A DNA stretch of 64,000 nt from Pseudoneobacillus sp052180215. Lineage in GTDB: Bacteria > Bacillota > Bacilli > Bacillales > Cytobacillaceae. The position numbers were made by a program, and so were the translations under genes. The DNA lies in NCBI RefSeq assembly GCF_052180215.1, contig NZ_CP197471.1:1956001-2020000 (forward strand), in the 5' to 3' direction. Below the pieces are notes generated by a model. The model had not been told where the DNA came from and searched no databases. It worked only from the letters and a program-made list of their open reading frames with translations. Shown piece by piece: positions 35,712-44,549 of the stretch (positions are counted from its first letter, which is position 1; each line of letters starts with the position of its first letter).

Positions 35712-36110
35712 ATGGAAAAAGTCACACCATTTTTAATGTTCCAAGATGGTAAAGCAGAAGAAGCAATGAATTTTTACACATCTCTGATTGAAGATTCAGC
35801 CATTACAAATATTGTTCGATATGGTGCAAACGAAAGTGGGGATGAAGGAACTGTTATGCAGGCTACCTTCACCTTAAAAGGTCAAGAATTTATGTGCATT
35901 GATAGTAATATAAAACATCAGTTTACTTTTACACCTTCGTTCTCCATATATGTTACTTGTCAAACTGAAGAAGAACTTGACCATCTTTATCTGAAACTGA
36001 ACGAAGGTGGACAAGCACTGATGCCACTTGGAGATTATGGATTTAGTAAGAAATTTGGCTGGCTAAATGACCGATTTGGAGTTTCGTGGCAACTAAATTT
36101 ACCTAAATAA
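35712..36110 (+). CDS. VOC family protein, PhnB-like
   Basis: 132 residues. The opening KVTPFLMFQDGKAEEAMNFY and the pair QATFTLKGQEFMCID and FGWLNDRFGVSWQLN are typical of the PhnB/3-demethylubiquinone-like subgroup of vicinal-oxygen-chelate proteins. Two beta-alpha-beta-beta-beta modules form the fold. Enzymatic role is unassigned. ATG 35712 follows AAAGGAG. Confidence 0.85.
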   Translation: MEKVTPFLMFQDGKAEEAMNFYTSLIEDSAITNIVRYGANESGDEGTVMQATFTLKGQEFMCIDSNIKHQFTFTPSFSIYVTCQTEEELDHLYLKLNEGGQALMPLGDYGFSKKFGWLNDRFGVSWQLNLPK

Positions 36111-36205
36111 TTGTTCTACAATAAAAAGTATAAATTGATTTAAATACGAAGGCTAATCTTACATAGAAACGCTCCAAATTAGCTAAAAATAACAAGTTTC
36201 ACTTA

Positions 36206-36243
36206 TAAAAAGGCTTCACTCCATCGAAGAGTAAAGCCTTTTA
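36206..36243. terminator. Bidirectional terminator
   Basis: AAAAGGCTTCACTC and GAGTAAAGCCTTTT pair imperfectly, with A and T flanks, between the convergent VOC gene and the anti-sigma gene. Confidence 0.7.
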
Positions 36244-36281
36244 GCGTTTAAAATTTGGGTGACTTCGAGATAAATATGCTC

Positions 36282-37196
36282 TTATTGGTTACTATCACGA
36301 TTTTGATATTCAGGTAAGCCTTTTATATATTCTTCTATATCTTTGTATCCTGCAAGTGATGGACTAAATATCTCAGGTGTAAGTTTGGGATTAATCGCTA
36401 GTTCTTGAGTTTTATATTGAAGCAACATGTTCCTATCTTTCGAATATCCTTTAAGTTCAAGTAAAAATCCTGTTTGTTTTTCTAGTATAAAATGATAGTT
36501 ATCTATATCTCCATTTCCTTTTTCTCTCTTCGCATTAATTTTATATACATTAAACCCTTGATATCTAGCTTCTTCCATTTGAGTCCAAATAAAATCATCA
36601 CTAAATAAGCTATAATGAAAGTGTGTAGGATATACTGCTAAAATAGGATTATTACGATATTTCTTTAAGTAAATATCTGGCGGTTCGACGATACTTAGTT
36701 TTTGGTAATATTTTTGATCATGAAATATAGTGTTTATTTTTTGGTTTTCAATAATACTAGTAATATTATTATTTGAATTTAGGATTCTTATTGTATTGTT
36801 TTCGTTTGAAATGGCATATGTTACATTTTCAGTATGCTTGGCTATATGATCAGTAAAAGTATAAGAACCTCTTAAAGTCTGAAATTGCTCAAAGGGCTCA
36901 CTCCATTTTGATTCGACCGATGATTGAATTTCTTTCATTGAAACGGTTTCACTTATTTGTACACCTCCATTTGAATATCCATTGAATACATTGTTATAGG
37001 AGAAATAGGCAAATCCAATTAGTAAACTAAACGTTAACAGGCTATTAATAATTGGTTTATAGGCCTTATATGAGAAAAAAGGGTGTTTTTCCTTCTTTAA
37101 AACGCTTTTCAGAATTTCTTGCTTCCGTGAAGTGTAGGGATGACTATCAAATATATTATTCAATTCTTTTTTTAGTTCTTTGAATTCATTATTCAC
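36282..37196 (-). CDS. Anti-sigma-type membrane protein with LolA/RseB-like external domain
   Basis: 304 residues. About 50 cytosolic residues, one membrane helix (PIINSLLTFSLLIGFAYFSY, near 50-69) and an external domain of about 235 residues. The external part resembles outer-membrane-lipoprotein-carrier/RseB folds, with YHFILEKQTGFLLELKGYSK near the end. GTG 37196 is chosen because it overlaps the sigma stop by a few bases and follows GAGGAG. Its position right after an ECF sigma gene makes it the likely anti-sigma factor. Confidence 0.65.
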   Translation of the reverse strand: MNNEFKELKKELNNIFDSHPYTSRKQEILKSVLKKEKHPFFSYKAYKPIINSLLTFSLLIGFAYFSYNNVFNGYSNGGVQISETVSMKEIQSSVESKWSEPFEQFQTLRGSYTFTDHIAKHTENVTYAISNENNTIRILNSNNNITSIIENQKINTIFHDQKYYQKLSIVEPPDIYLKKYRNNPILAVYPTHFHYSLFSDDFIWTQMEEARYQGFNVYKINAKREKGNGDIDNYHFILEKQTGFLLELKGYSKDRNMLLQYKTQELAINPKLTPEIFSPSLAGYKDIEEYIKGLPEYQNRDSNQ

Positions 37197-37728
37197 TTGT
37201 AGGTCTCCTCTCTTGTAATTCACGTAATTTTTTTCTTCCACGCTCCAGGCGGGTTCTAACTGTTGAAGGATTGATGTTTAATAGGCTACTAATTTCTGAA
37301 ATCGACAAATCTTCATAATAAAATAAAATAATAGCCTCCCGATACTTCATATTAAGTTGTAAAACATCATAAGCCAGTTCCGAATTCTCGATTTTTTTAA
37401 AATGCTCAATTTCTAAACTATTACCTTCCGATTTTGGAATGAATGGATGAATAATATCAGTAAGAAATGTTGATCTAAAAAATTTCGATTTCAAATAATC
37501 TTTACAATGATTAATCGTTATCCGATAAATCCATGTTTTAATATTCGATTGGTGATTAAATGAATCTAATTTCTTGAATACTTTAATAAATACCTCTTGG
37601 CTAATATCCTCAGCTGTATTCCAATTATGTACATATGTGTAAGCAAGATTTACAATACTTTTCTCATACTCTAGTATCAACTCCTCCAATATTAATTCTT
37701 TACTAAGTAAAGGCAATGTTGTTTCCAT
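37189..37728 (-). CDS. ECF RNA polymerase sigma factor
   Basis: 179 residues. Region 2 is NTAEDISQEVFIKVFKKLDS followed by NIKTWIYRITINHCKDYLKS; region 4 is MKYREAIILFYYEDLSISEI with the HTH NINPSTVRTRLERGRKKLRE. The sequence is clearly similar to the sigma factor at 26263 in organisation. ATG 37728 is proposed; GTG 37743 is an alternative with a weaker ribosome site. It overlaps the downstream anti-sigma gene. Confidence 0.85.
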   Translation of the reverse strand: METTLPLLSKELILEELILEYEKSIVNLAYTYVHNWNTAEDISQEVFIKVFKKLDSFNHQSNIKTWIYRITINHCKDYLKSKFFRSTFLTDIIHPFIPKSEGNSLEIEHFKKIENSELAYDVLQLNMKYREAIILFYYEDLSISEISSLLNINPSTVRTRLERGRKKLRELQERRPTSE

Positions 37729-37743
37729 GATTGTCTCATTCAC

Positions 37744-38158
37744 CTACTTTTAACACTAATTTCTTCATGACATTGGTTAGACGACTCCCTAAAGAAATAT
37801 GTCTCATCCTTTTTAAACAAAATAGAGTCTTAAAAAACTTGAAGATGATCGATACCAACTGAAAGCTGATTTAAAAATGGATAAAGTAATTGCTGATGGA
37901 ATAGACAAATCATTATCATTATGTAAGTAATGATGAGATTTTTTTATCCCATCCATATACAAACGGAAGAAGTCCATAATATGGCAGATATTATTTAATA
38001 CCTTGATATTTTGAACTTTTTTTTTGTAGGAGGAATTAAATTAACATGCAGGTAAGGTGTTAACATTATCGAATAAATATTAATATGTTTAAAAAATGTG
38101 TTCGTATAATCATTAAACATTGCAAGTTAATTTAACAGTCGAAAGGGGATGAAGTTCT
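37744..38158. other. Intergenic region with a gene fragment and a palindrome copy
   Basis: About 415 bases. Near 37840-37930 one frame reads LEDDRYQLKADLKMDKVIAD then GIDKSLSLCK and TAA, with no start, suggesting the C-terminal end of a lost gene. A hairpin with TTTTTTT follows at about 37913-37946, and then palindrome copy 19. Confidence 0.4.
37961..38056 (+). repeat. Dispersed palindrome copy 19, hairpin type B
   Basis: AGAAGTCCATAATATGGCAG pairs partly with CTTGATATTTTGAACTT, followed by nine T residues. The 3' end is AACATGCAGGTAAGGTG. Confidence 0.55.
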
Positions 38159-38335
38159 ATGGGATTTCTCTATTATTTAACACCAATTGTAGCTATAATA
38201 TTCTTTGTTAACTGTGTTTCATTGGCTAAGAAGATACAGAAAGGCGATGAAAATACCGCCAATCATACTGCTTGGGGAGCTTTAATGTTTGGTTATATTG
38301 TATTCTCCATTATGCTTTTTACGAGTTTAAACTGA
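38159..38335 (+). CDS. Small two-helix membrane protein
   Basis: 58 residues. MGFLYYLTPIVAIIFFVNCV forms the first helix, a charged loop AKKIQKGDENTA follows, and ALMFGYIVFSIMLFTSL is the second helix. ATG 38159 follows GAAAGGGGATG. No family recognised. Confidence 0.55.
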   Translation: MGFLYYLTPIVAIIFFVNCVSLAKKIQKGDENTANHTAWGALMFGYIVFSIMLFTSLN

Positions 38336-38476
38336 TGCATTCAAGAAGTAACGTTGTTCACCACTTTTAATTATAGTAACGAAGAGATTTAGTTGAAGAT
38401 TTGGGATTAGTGCCGTATCCCATTTTCCTTTTCAACCAAATGGGTTAATCCTATATGAAAGTAGGAAAAGGGTATT

Positions 38477-39097
38477 TTAGTAGGCGATACCTACACGCGA
38501 TTTTATATACTCGCTAGATTTTATCTGTTTAAAAGTAAATTCTGCTGTGTCCGGAACGGATATTTCAGCTCCACCTTCCGGCAAATAATTTCGTTCTACT
38601 CGATATTTGCCTACCTTTTTTCCATCCGGCAAGTACGTAGGACAGACAATCGTCCAGTCGAGGGTTGATTGTTTGAGCATATCGTATACTTTATGATGTT
38701 CTTTCGCTGCACGGGTTGATCTCTGCTTGGATTCACTTGATTGATAACGCAGAGAATTAGGTGTGGTTCTACTTTGCAGAATACCCGCAGTTCCTATCGT
38801 AATGATTCGTTTTATACCTTCGTTTTCCATTGCTTCGATAATAAGTGGCATACTTTCTGATAGAGTAGTTGTGCCATCAGTATTAAGTGCACTAATAATC
38901 ACATCAATCCCATGCATGGCACGTACAATATCATTTTTATTTAGAACATTCCCTTGTATAATGGTTAAATTTTCATTGTTTATTTGAATTTTTTCTGGAG
39001 TGCGAACTAGTACGGTAACATGATGACTATCATGAAGGGCATAAGTAACTAGTTGACTTCCAACTCGTCCAGTTGCACCTAAAATTAAAATATTCAT
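38477..39097 (-). CDS. NAD(P)-binding SDR-like (NmrA/atypical) protein
   Basis: 206 residues. The N-terminal nucleotide motif is ILGATGRVGSQL, typical of atypical short-chain dehydrogenases that bind NAD(P)H, followed by GNVLNKNDIVRAMHGIDVII and the segment STLDWTIVCPTYLPDGKK. Relatives include biliverdin-reductase-B-like and NmrA-type redox sensors. ATG 39097 follows AAAAAAGGAG. Substrate unknown. It is the only minus-strand gene between palindrome copies 19 and 20. Confidence 0.8.
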   Translation of the reverse strand: MNILILGATGRVGSQLVTYALHDSHHVTVLVRTPEKIQINNENLTIIQGNVLNKNDIVRAMHGIDVIISALNTDGTTTLSESMPLIIEAMENEGIKRIITIGTAGILQSRTTPNSLRYQSSESKQRSTRAAKEHHKVYDMLKQSTLDWTIVCPTYLPDGKKVGKYRVERNYLPEGGAEISVPDTAEFTFKQIKSSEYIKSRVGIAY

Positions 39098-39170
39098 AAG
39101 AATGAGGCTCCTTTTTTCAATACTAATAGTTTACTATAAAAGTTATTTTATTGTCCTGTTTAATTAGATA

Positions 39171-39243
39171 AGCTAATCTTCAAAAAAAAGATACCAATAA
39201 GCTGAACATATACAAGTTTTTATTCACTACTTGTGTTTTCAGT
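39171..39243 (+). repeat. Dispersed palindrome copy 20, hairpin type A
   Basis: AAGCTGAACATATACAAGT pairs with ACTTGTGTTTTCAGTGG. The left outer part AAGCTAATCTTCAAAAAAAAG is degenerate. Confidence 0.6.
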
Positions 39244-39349
39244 GGTAGAAGATAATATAGAATTTCGTATTTTATTAAGGACTTTAATGGTAAAATAAAA
39301 AGTCAATTGGATATAACTAAACAATAAAGTTAACTATGGAGTTGATATG

Positions 39350-39502
39350 ATGAGTAAAGCTAAAGCTAAGGGCGGAACTGGAAGAGGAACGGGAAAGAAG
39401 GGCTGGAATCGTTGGCAATCAAGTGCAAATAAAGCAAAGAGTGCCAAACCGTATAAAAGCAAAGGGGTTAAGCAAAGTGATAATACAAACGACCCTCAAT
39501 AA
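39350..39502 (+). CDS. DUF3934 family protein
   Basis: 50 residues. It begins MSKAKAKGGTGRGTGKKGWN and contains KAKSAKPYKSKGVK: very basic, Gly/Lys-rich, with a single conserved Trp pair. This matches the DUF3934 family of Bacillus, of unknown function. ATG 39350 (or 39347) follows ATGGAGTTGAT. The composition suggests nucleic-acid binding, which is inference only. Confidence 0.8.
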   Translation: MSKAKAKGGTGRGTGKKGWNRWQSSANKAKSAKPYKSKGVKQSDNTNDPQ

Positions 39503-39524
39503 TAAAAGGGGGAGTTGAGTAAAT

Positions 39525-39743
39525 ATGATTAAGGCTGTCATCTTTGATTAAGAAGGGACTTTGCTTAATAGAGACGTATCGGTAAAAAAATTTATTCATA
39601 GCCAATATGAAAGATTAAATAAGTGGGTTACATATTCAAAAGAGAAATACATTACTCGTTTTATAGAACTCGATCATCATGGTTACGTTTGGAAAGATAA
39701 AGTATATCAACAACATCTGAGGAATTTGAAATTAAAGGGGTAA
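39525..39743 (+). pseudogene. Truncated HAD hydrolase gene with an in-frame TAA
   Basis: ATG 39525 (leader GGGGGAGTTGAG) opens MIKAVIFD, then TAA where HAD proteins have Phe/Leu, then EGTLLNRDVSVKKFIHSQYE and onward for about 60 residues. Only the first quarter of a HAD protein remains. The motif is D-stop-EGT instead of D-x-D/E-GT. The TAA at its own 3' end overlaps the left end of the next palindrome copy. Confidence 0.65.
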
Positions 39744-39842
39744 CTCTTCAATAACAAAAGTTCCCATTAAGCTGAAAACAAACAAGTTTTTATTCACAAC
39801 TTGTTCTTTTCAGCTTTTTTTGCCTTAGGGAAGTTCAGTCAT
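39737..39842 (+). repeat. Dispersed palindrome copy 21, hairpin type A
   Basis: AGGGGTAACTCTTCAATAAC opens. AAGCTGAAAACAAACAAGT pairs with ACTTGTTCTTTTCAGCTT, then TTTTT. The end is CCTTAGGGAAGTTCAGTC. The left end includes the stop codon of the gene fragment before it. Confidence 0.75.
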
Positions 39843-39928
39843 TAAAAGATGTGTTGAAATAGATGAAATGAATATCCATTTTTATTATAGAATACCAGGA
39901 ATTCCAAACAAAGGGAGATGAAGATGTA

Positions 39929-40486
39929 ATGAAAGAACGTACATATCCGGTACTTGAAACAGATAGATTGATTTTAAGAGAAATAAATACAGATGATGCG
40001 AAGAGTGTTTTAACATATTTATCTGATAAAGAAGTGATGAAGTACTATGGATTAGAACCATTTGGCTCCATTAATGATGCTTTAGATGAAATATCATGGT
40101 ATCAATCCATATTTGAAAAGAAAACCGGTATTCGATGGGGGATTACGTTAAAAAATCATAATGAGGTAATTGGTAGTTGTGGATTTCTAAATAGGATTCC
40201 AAAGCATTATCGTACCGAAATTGGATTTGAACTTCATAAAGATTATTGGGGACAAAGCATTGCAAGTGAAGCACTTAAAGCTGTATGTAAATACGGATTT
40301 GAAAAATTGAACTTGCAACGGATAGAAGCCTTAATTGAACCACCTAATCTATCATCACAGAGGTTGGTAGAAAAGCAAGGATTTATTAGAGAAGGACTTT
40401 TAAGAAATTATGAGTTTACTGGTGGGAAATTTGATGATTTATATATGTATTCATTGTTAAGGAAAGACTTTGGAATAATAGAATAA
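39929..40486 (+). CDS. GNAT acetyltransferase, RimJ/RimL type
   Basis: 185 residues. LETDRLILREINTDDAKSVL is the classic RimJ/RimL opening. The acetyl-CoA motif lies in IGFELHKDYWGQSIASEALK, and NLSSQRLVEKQGFIREGLLR closes the fold. It probably N-acetylates a ribosomal protein terminus, an amino acid or an antibiotic. ATG 39929 follows AAAGGGAGATG with slightly long spacing. It is bracketed by palindrome copies 21 and 22. Confidence 0.85.
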   Translation: MKERTYPVLETDRLILREINTDDAKSVLTYLSDKEVMKYYGLEPFGSINDALDEISWYQSIFEKKTGIRWGITLKNHNEVIGSCGFLNRIPKHYRTEIGFELHKDYWGQSIASEALKAVCKYGFEKLNLQRIEALIEPPNLSSQRLVEKQGFIREGLLRNYEFTGGKFDDLYMYSLLRKDFGIIE

Positions 40487-40543
40487 ATAGATTAGAAACC
40501 TGGAGAGATTTTGTTTAAAATCTTTAAGCAGATTCCTTTTGTT

Positions 40544-40620
40544 CAACTAAAGGTGAGCTATAGATTAATAACAGAGATCATCAATGGCGATTCTATTTAC
40601 TATAGGGAGAAGTTAGTAAA
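40544..40620 (+). repeat. Dispersed palindrome copy 22 (short, without the inner type A/B hairpin)
   Basis: CAACTAA at 40544-40550 and GTTAGT at 40612-40617 are the ends. After a non-pairing spacer, CTATAG at 40558-40563 pairs with CTATAG at 40600-40605. The middle is not the usual hairpin. It lies between a GNAT gene and an unknown gene. Confidence 0.6.
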
Positions 40621-40648
40621 TAGGAGTAAGTAAAAAAATAACATAGAG

Positions 40649-41290
40649 GTGGTAGATATTATAAAAATCGATATCGGTATTCTTCCACAGAGTTATGTTT
40701 CAGACAAACCAGAAGATGGAGGATATATTCCATATGCTATTGATGGAAAGACTCCATATCTTTATGATGTTCATTTCTTGGAAAGAAATGATGCACGACA
40801 AGTAGAAGAGTTTGTTTCTAAGTGGATGGAGAAATTAAACCCTTTCCCTATTTATGCGTTTTTTGAATGTTACGATTTTCAACAAAAAGAAATGGAGGAA
40901 GAATATGCGTCCAACTCCATAGATTATACAAAGTCTAAATGGAATGAGAATGACTATTATAATAAAGTTGTAATTCGAAACATTGACCAATTTAACGTAA
41001 TCTTCCCTTATTTATATGGTAATGGAAGTATGAACAATTTTGCTTGTTTATCCCTTAAAAAGGATGTTTATAGCATTGAATTTAGAGATTTTGTAGGTTT
41101 TAGGGGAGAAAATATAAATGTAGAAACACCCATTCTCACGTTAATCGAAGATACCACTGTAATATGGGTAAATTACGATGGTAATGGATTAGTTCTTATT
41201 TCAAATGATCATAGATATTCTCAATTAGATTTTCTTATTAAGACGCTCCCTGAAAATACAAATTATTCTATCTCTGAATTTGGTGAATAA
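40649..41290 (+). CDS. Protein of unknown function
   Basis: 213 residues, not recognised. It is acidic, rich in Asp, Asn and aromatic residues, with no signal peptide or membrane segment. The opening DIIKIDIGILPQSYV suggests a soluble alpha/beta protein. The start is GTG at 40649 in the AGAGGTGGTAG context. It is the last gene of the palindrome-rich stretch. Confidence 0.55.
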   Translation: MVDIIKIDIGILPQSYVSDKPEDGGYIPYAIDGKTPYLYDVHFLERNDARQVEEFVSKWMEKLNPFPIYAFFECYDFQQKEMEEEYASNSIDYTKSKWNENDYYNKVVIRNIDQFNVIFPYLYGNGSMNNFACLSLKKDVYSIEFRDFVGFRGENINVETPILTLIEDTTVIWVNYDGNGLVLISNDHRYSQLDFLIKTLPENTNYSISEFGE

Positions 41291-41456
41291 TCTATTCGAT
41301 GTTCCATAAAAGGGCGCTAAATTAGCGTCCTTTTATTGTTCAAGTTCTTCTAAATATTATTTTGATTAGCCCAAAAATTAAGTTGAACATACGAATAGTA
41401 TAAAAATCAATCACATGTCCATTTTTGGTAACAAATTGCACAAAGAGAAATTTGAA

Positions 41457-41824
41457 TCAGTTTTGTATTTCACTCTCTAATCTTATGATTTTTTGTTGGA
41501 TCTTTCTTAGATTTTCTTCCGTTTCACGAATTTGTTGTATAACATTCATTTCTTGTTGTTTCATCATTTCGAGTCGTTGAGGAATAGTATTTTTCCCTTT
41601 CATTGACCAATCAACAAATTGTTTAATTTCCTTGATTGGCATTCCGGTATTCTTTAAACATAAAATAATTTCAGAAAATTAAGAGCATCTTCGTCAAAAA
41701 CTCGATCACCTTTTTCCGTTCTTTTTAGAAAAGGGAACAGTCCTTGATTATCATAGTAACGTAATTGAGAAATGGATAAATGATTCATTTTTGCAACTTG
41801 ACCGATCGTGTAGTTCATGTTCAT
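41457..41824 (-). pseudogene. MerR-family regulator gene with one frameshift
   Basis: The N-terminal HTH is intact (NYTIGQVAKMNHLSISQLRY, then YYDNQGLFPFLKR) from ATG 41824 or 41818. The frame breaks near 41675. The continuation reads IILCLKNTGMPIKEIKQFVD and a C-terminal coiled coil, LRKIQQKIIRLESEI, to 41457. The joined protein of about 121 residues is a normal MerR-type activator. It starts 7 bases after the stop of the upstream SDR gene and was probably its regulator. Confidence 0.75.
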
Positions 41825-41830
41825 AGTAAT

Positions 41831-42541
41831 TTACCAAGGGATTATCCCATTTTTATCAAGAATTTTCCCATTGTAGTTTGTATCGCTCAATGCATATTTA
41901 ACAATAATTTGTGCACCTTCCACAGGGGTTTTCCCACCTGGAGCATTATGATTAAGATCTGTAGTCGTAAAACCAGGTGTAACACCAAATATTTCAGGTC
42001 CGTTATCTCCAAATTCTTTACCAAAGGCTAATGTTAGAGAATTTACAGCCGTTTTGGATGAATTATAGCCTAATATATTAAGTTGTCCAGCTTGACCATT
42101 GTCAAACATCGTTTGTGAAGCCATATCGGTCGTGAGGTTTACTATTTTCCCACCTTGAGAGTTTTTTACTAGTGGTAAAAATTGTTGGATCATCTGAAAT
42201 GTTCCAAAGAAGTTAACATCAAATCCTTTACGCAACGTTTCTATTTTTAATTCACTAGGCAATATGCCGAAATCGAGTGCAATCCCTGCGTTATTTATTA
42301 ACAAATCTAAGTGATTCGTTACTTCAAGGATTTTATTTTTTGCGTTTTGAATGGAATCTGTGTCTGAAATATCAACTTGAACAAATGAAACATTCGCAAA
42401 GCCTAAAGATTGTATAGCTTTTTTCCCTAGTTCTTCATTACGTGATCCTAAAAATACATGGTAATTTTGTTCTGCTAATTGACGAACGATCTCATAGCCA
42501 ATCCCTTTATTAGCACCAGTTACAAAAGCGAATTTGTTCAT
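41831..42541 (-). CDS. Short-chain dehydrogenase/reductase (SDR)
   Basis: 236 residues. The cofactor loop is TGANKGIGYEI, the structural motif is NNAGI and the active site is YNSSK (Tyr-x-x-x-Lys, about residue 155), with a Ser/Thr in the preceding strand. It is a carbonyl-reductase-like classical SDR using NADP(H). ATG 42541 follows TTTGGAGG. It lies in a row of oxidoreductases on the same strand; the broken MerR gene follows directly. Confidence 0.85.
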   Translation of the reverse strand: MNKFAFVTGANKGIGYEIVRQLAEQNYHVFLGSRNEELGKKAIQSLGFANVSFVQVDISDTDSIQNAKNKILEVTNHLDLLINNAGIALDFGILPSELKIETLRKGFDVNFFGTFQMIQQFLPLVKNSQGGKIVNLTTDMASQTMFDNGQAGQLNILGYNSSKTAVNSLTLAFGKEFGDNGPEIFGVTPGFTTTDLNHNAPGGKTPVEGAQIIVKYALSDTNYNGKILDKNGIIPW

Positions 42542-42643
42542 ATTTTCATTCCTCCAAAGTTTATTTTGATATGATACAAATTAAAAGATACAACCTCAAC
42601 CTAAGTTGAGGTCAAGTGATTTTTTACAAAAAACTTGGTGCAC

Positions 42644-43480
42644 TTAAGATAGGATTCCAGGCTTGATTAAGCTCATACTGATATCCCATAATTTTCGGGC
42701 AGAATCCTGGTCATTTGCAGCTTCAGTAGTTTCTGTTTCTTTGCAGTTAACAAAGAATTTACCGCTAACGCCAAGAACATCAGGGGAGGAAGCAAGATAG
42801 ACCGGTGTAACCGCACCTTTTTTCGGATTAGATGACAACGTTTTGAAGATTGTCCGTAGGATCCAAGGCATGTCATGCATAAGATTAGAGCGGATAATTC
42901 CGGGATGCAGGCTGTTAACGGTCACACATTTCCCCTCAAGCTTCTTTGAAAATTCCTTCGTGAATAAAATTAACCCTAATTTAGTAGGACCTACTGCTCT
43001 GAAAAAAGCATAATTTTCTTTGGTCATGAGGTCATTAAAGTTCATTTTAATTCCGTTGTGCTTGGAGGCGACATTAATAATTCTTCCTTCACCACTTGCT
43101 TCAAGCGACTCCAGTAATAGGTGGGAAAGGATAAAATGAGATAAATAGTTTGTAGCAAATGTGGTTTCAATTCCATCTTCCGTTTCAGAACGTTTCGCTA
43201 AAAAGACGGCTGCATTATTGATTAAAACATCTAACTTGTTATACTTTTGCTTAAATTGATCCGCTGCTTGTTTGACGGAACGCTGAGAGGATAAATCAGT
43301 AAGAATGAGATCTACTTGAGTATTACCTGTTTCTTCCATAATATCTTGAACTGCTTTTTTGCCGCGCTCCTCATTTCTGCATAATAGAACAATGGTTGCT
43401 CCTTTTATAGCTAATTCTATTGCTGTTGCTTTGCCAATCCCTGAGTTGCCGCCAGTTATTAAACAAATTTTCCCCTTCAT
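42644..43480 (-). CDS. Short-chain dehydrogenase/reductase (retinol-dehydrogenase-like SDR)
   Basis: 278 residues. Cofactor motif TGGNSGIGKATA, downstream NNAAVF and the substrate region AVGPTKLGL in place of the classical YxxxK, so the active-site Tyr appears replaced near GPTK (FRAVGPTKLG). That may mean altered or lost catalysis. ATG 43480 with AAAGGGTGAAA upstream is preferred to the start at 43504. It lies between an SDR and an aldo/keto reductase. Confidence 0.8.
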   Translation of the reverse strand: MKGKICLITGGNSGIGKATAIELAIKGATIVLLCRNEERGKKAVQDIMEETGNTQVDLILTDLSSQRSVKQAADQFKQKYNKLDVLINNAAVFLAKRSETEDGIETTFATNYLSHFILSHLLLESLEASGEGRIINVASKHNGIKMNFNDLMTKENYAFFRAVGPTKLGLILFTKEFSKKLEGKCVTVNSLHPGIIRSNLMHDMPWILRTIFKTLSSNPKKGAVTPVYLASSPDVLGVSGKFFVNCKETETTEAANDQDSARKLWDISMSLIKPGILS

Positions 43481-43511
43481 CGATTTCACCCTTTCTCCAA
43501 GCAATTCATTA

Positions 43512-44534
43512 TTATTTTTTTTCTATCTTTTCAAACGTTTTACCATGGATGGCATTTAAAACAGATTCAGATGCAAGAAAATCATGAGGGAACCCCAGGT
43601 CAATTTTGCTAGCCTCATTTAATTGGGTAAGATGTGTTTCTGAAAGCTGGAAAGCCAAACTTCCAAGATTGTCTTTCATTTGTTCTTCTCGTTTTGCACC
43701 AATTAGCGGAATGACGGTACCAGCTTGTTGACGGACCCAGTTTATTGCAACTTGGGCAGGGGAAACAGCTAGTTCTTTTGCGATTTCTTCCACAACTGCA
43801 GCAATAGCCCGGTTGCGTTCATTTAAACGTGCACTTTGAGGTGATAATCTTCCTTTTTCTGATGAAGGATTGCTGTATTTTCCCGTGAGTGCACCGCCAG
43901 CCATTGGTGCCCATGCGGTAACCCCAATATCTAAAGCGCGTGCCATCGGTAATAAATCTCTTTCTGGAGTTCGCTGCAACAAATTGTACTCCACTTGCAA
44001 CCCGATAAACGGTGTCCAACCACGGAGAGTGGCAAGCATATTCGCTTGTGAAACAATCCAAGCAGGTGTATCCGAAACTCCTACATAAAGAATTTTTCCG
44101 GAACGAACTAAATCGTCAAGAGCACGCATCACTTCTTCGACCGGTGTCATGAAATCCCAAGCATGAAGCCAAAGTAAATCAATATAATCGGTCTGTAGCT
44201 GTTTTAAGCTCTTTTCAACGGATTGAACAAGATTTTTTCTATGGTTGCCGCCGCCATTTGGATCATTTGGACGAGTGTTCAGTGTATATTTAGTCGCAAC
44301 AACAAACTGTTCACGATTTTCACGAATAAATTCCCCCACATATTTTTCACTTGTTCCATTCGTATAATTGACAGCCGTATCAATAAAATTCCCACCAGCT
44401 TCAACGAAAGCATGGAAGATTTTTTGGCTTTCCTCTTTAGAAGCGCCAAATCCCCAGTCTTCACCAAACGTCATTGTACCTAAAGCTAATTCAGATACTC
44501 GCAAGCCGCTTCTTCCTAATAATTTATAATTCAT
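43512..44534 (-). CDS. Aldo/keto reductase
   Basis: 340 residues of the TIM-barrel AKR family. LGRSGLRVSELALGTMTFGE opens, FIDTAVNYTNGTSEKYVGEF holds the catalytic Asp and Tyr, KYTLN the Lys and LWLHAWD the His. NADPH-dependent reduction of aldehydes or ketones is expected. ATG 44534 follows AAAAGAGG. It is the central gene of the minus-strand oxidoreductase group. Confidence 0.9.
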   Translation of the reverse strand: MNYKLLGRSGLRVSELALGTMTFGEDWGFGASKEESQKIFHAFVEAGGNFIDTAVNYTNGTSEKYVGEFIRENREQFVVATKYTLNTRPNDPNGGGNHRKNLVQSVEKSLKQLQTDYIDLLWLHAWDFMTPVEEVMRALDDLVRSGKILYVGVSDTPAWIVSQANMLATLRGWTPFIGLQVEYNLLQRTPERDLLPMARALDIGVTAWAPMAGGALTGKYSNPSSEKGRLSPQSARLNERNRAIAAVVEEIAKELAVSPAQVAINWVRQQAGTVIPLIGAKREEQMKDNLGSLAFQLSETHLTQLNEASKIDLGFPHDFLASESVLNAIHGKTFEKIEKK

Positions 44535-44549
44535 TACAGAACCTCTTTT

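Noticed and set aside
16301..40620. CRISPR array
   Set aside because: The repeats are far apart, vary in sequence, and are separated by genes rather than short unique spacers; no cas genes are present.
16301..40620. Prophage or conjugative element
   Set aside because: No integrase, terminase, capsid, relaxase or type IV secretion gene is found; only an old IS remnant is present.
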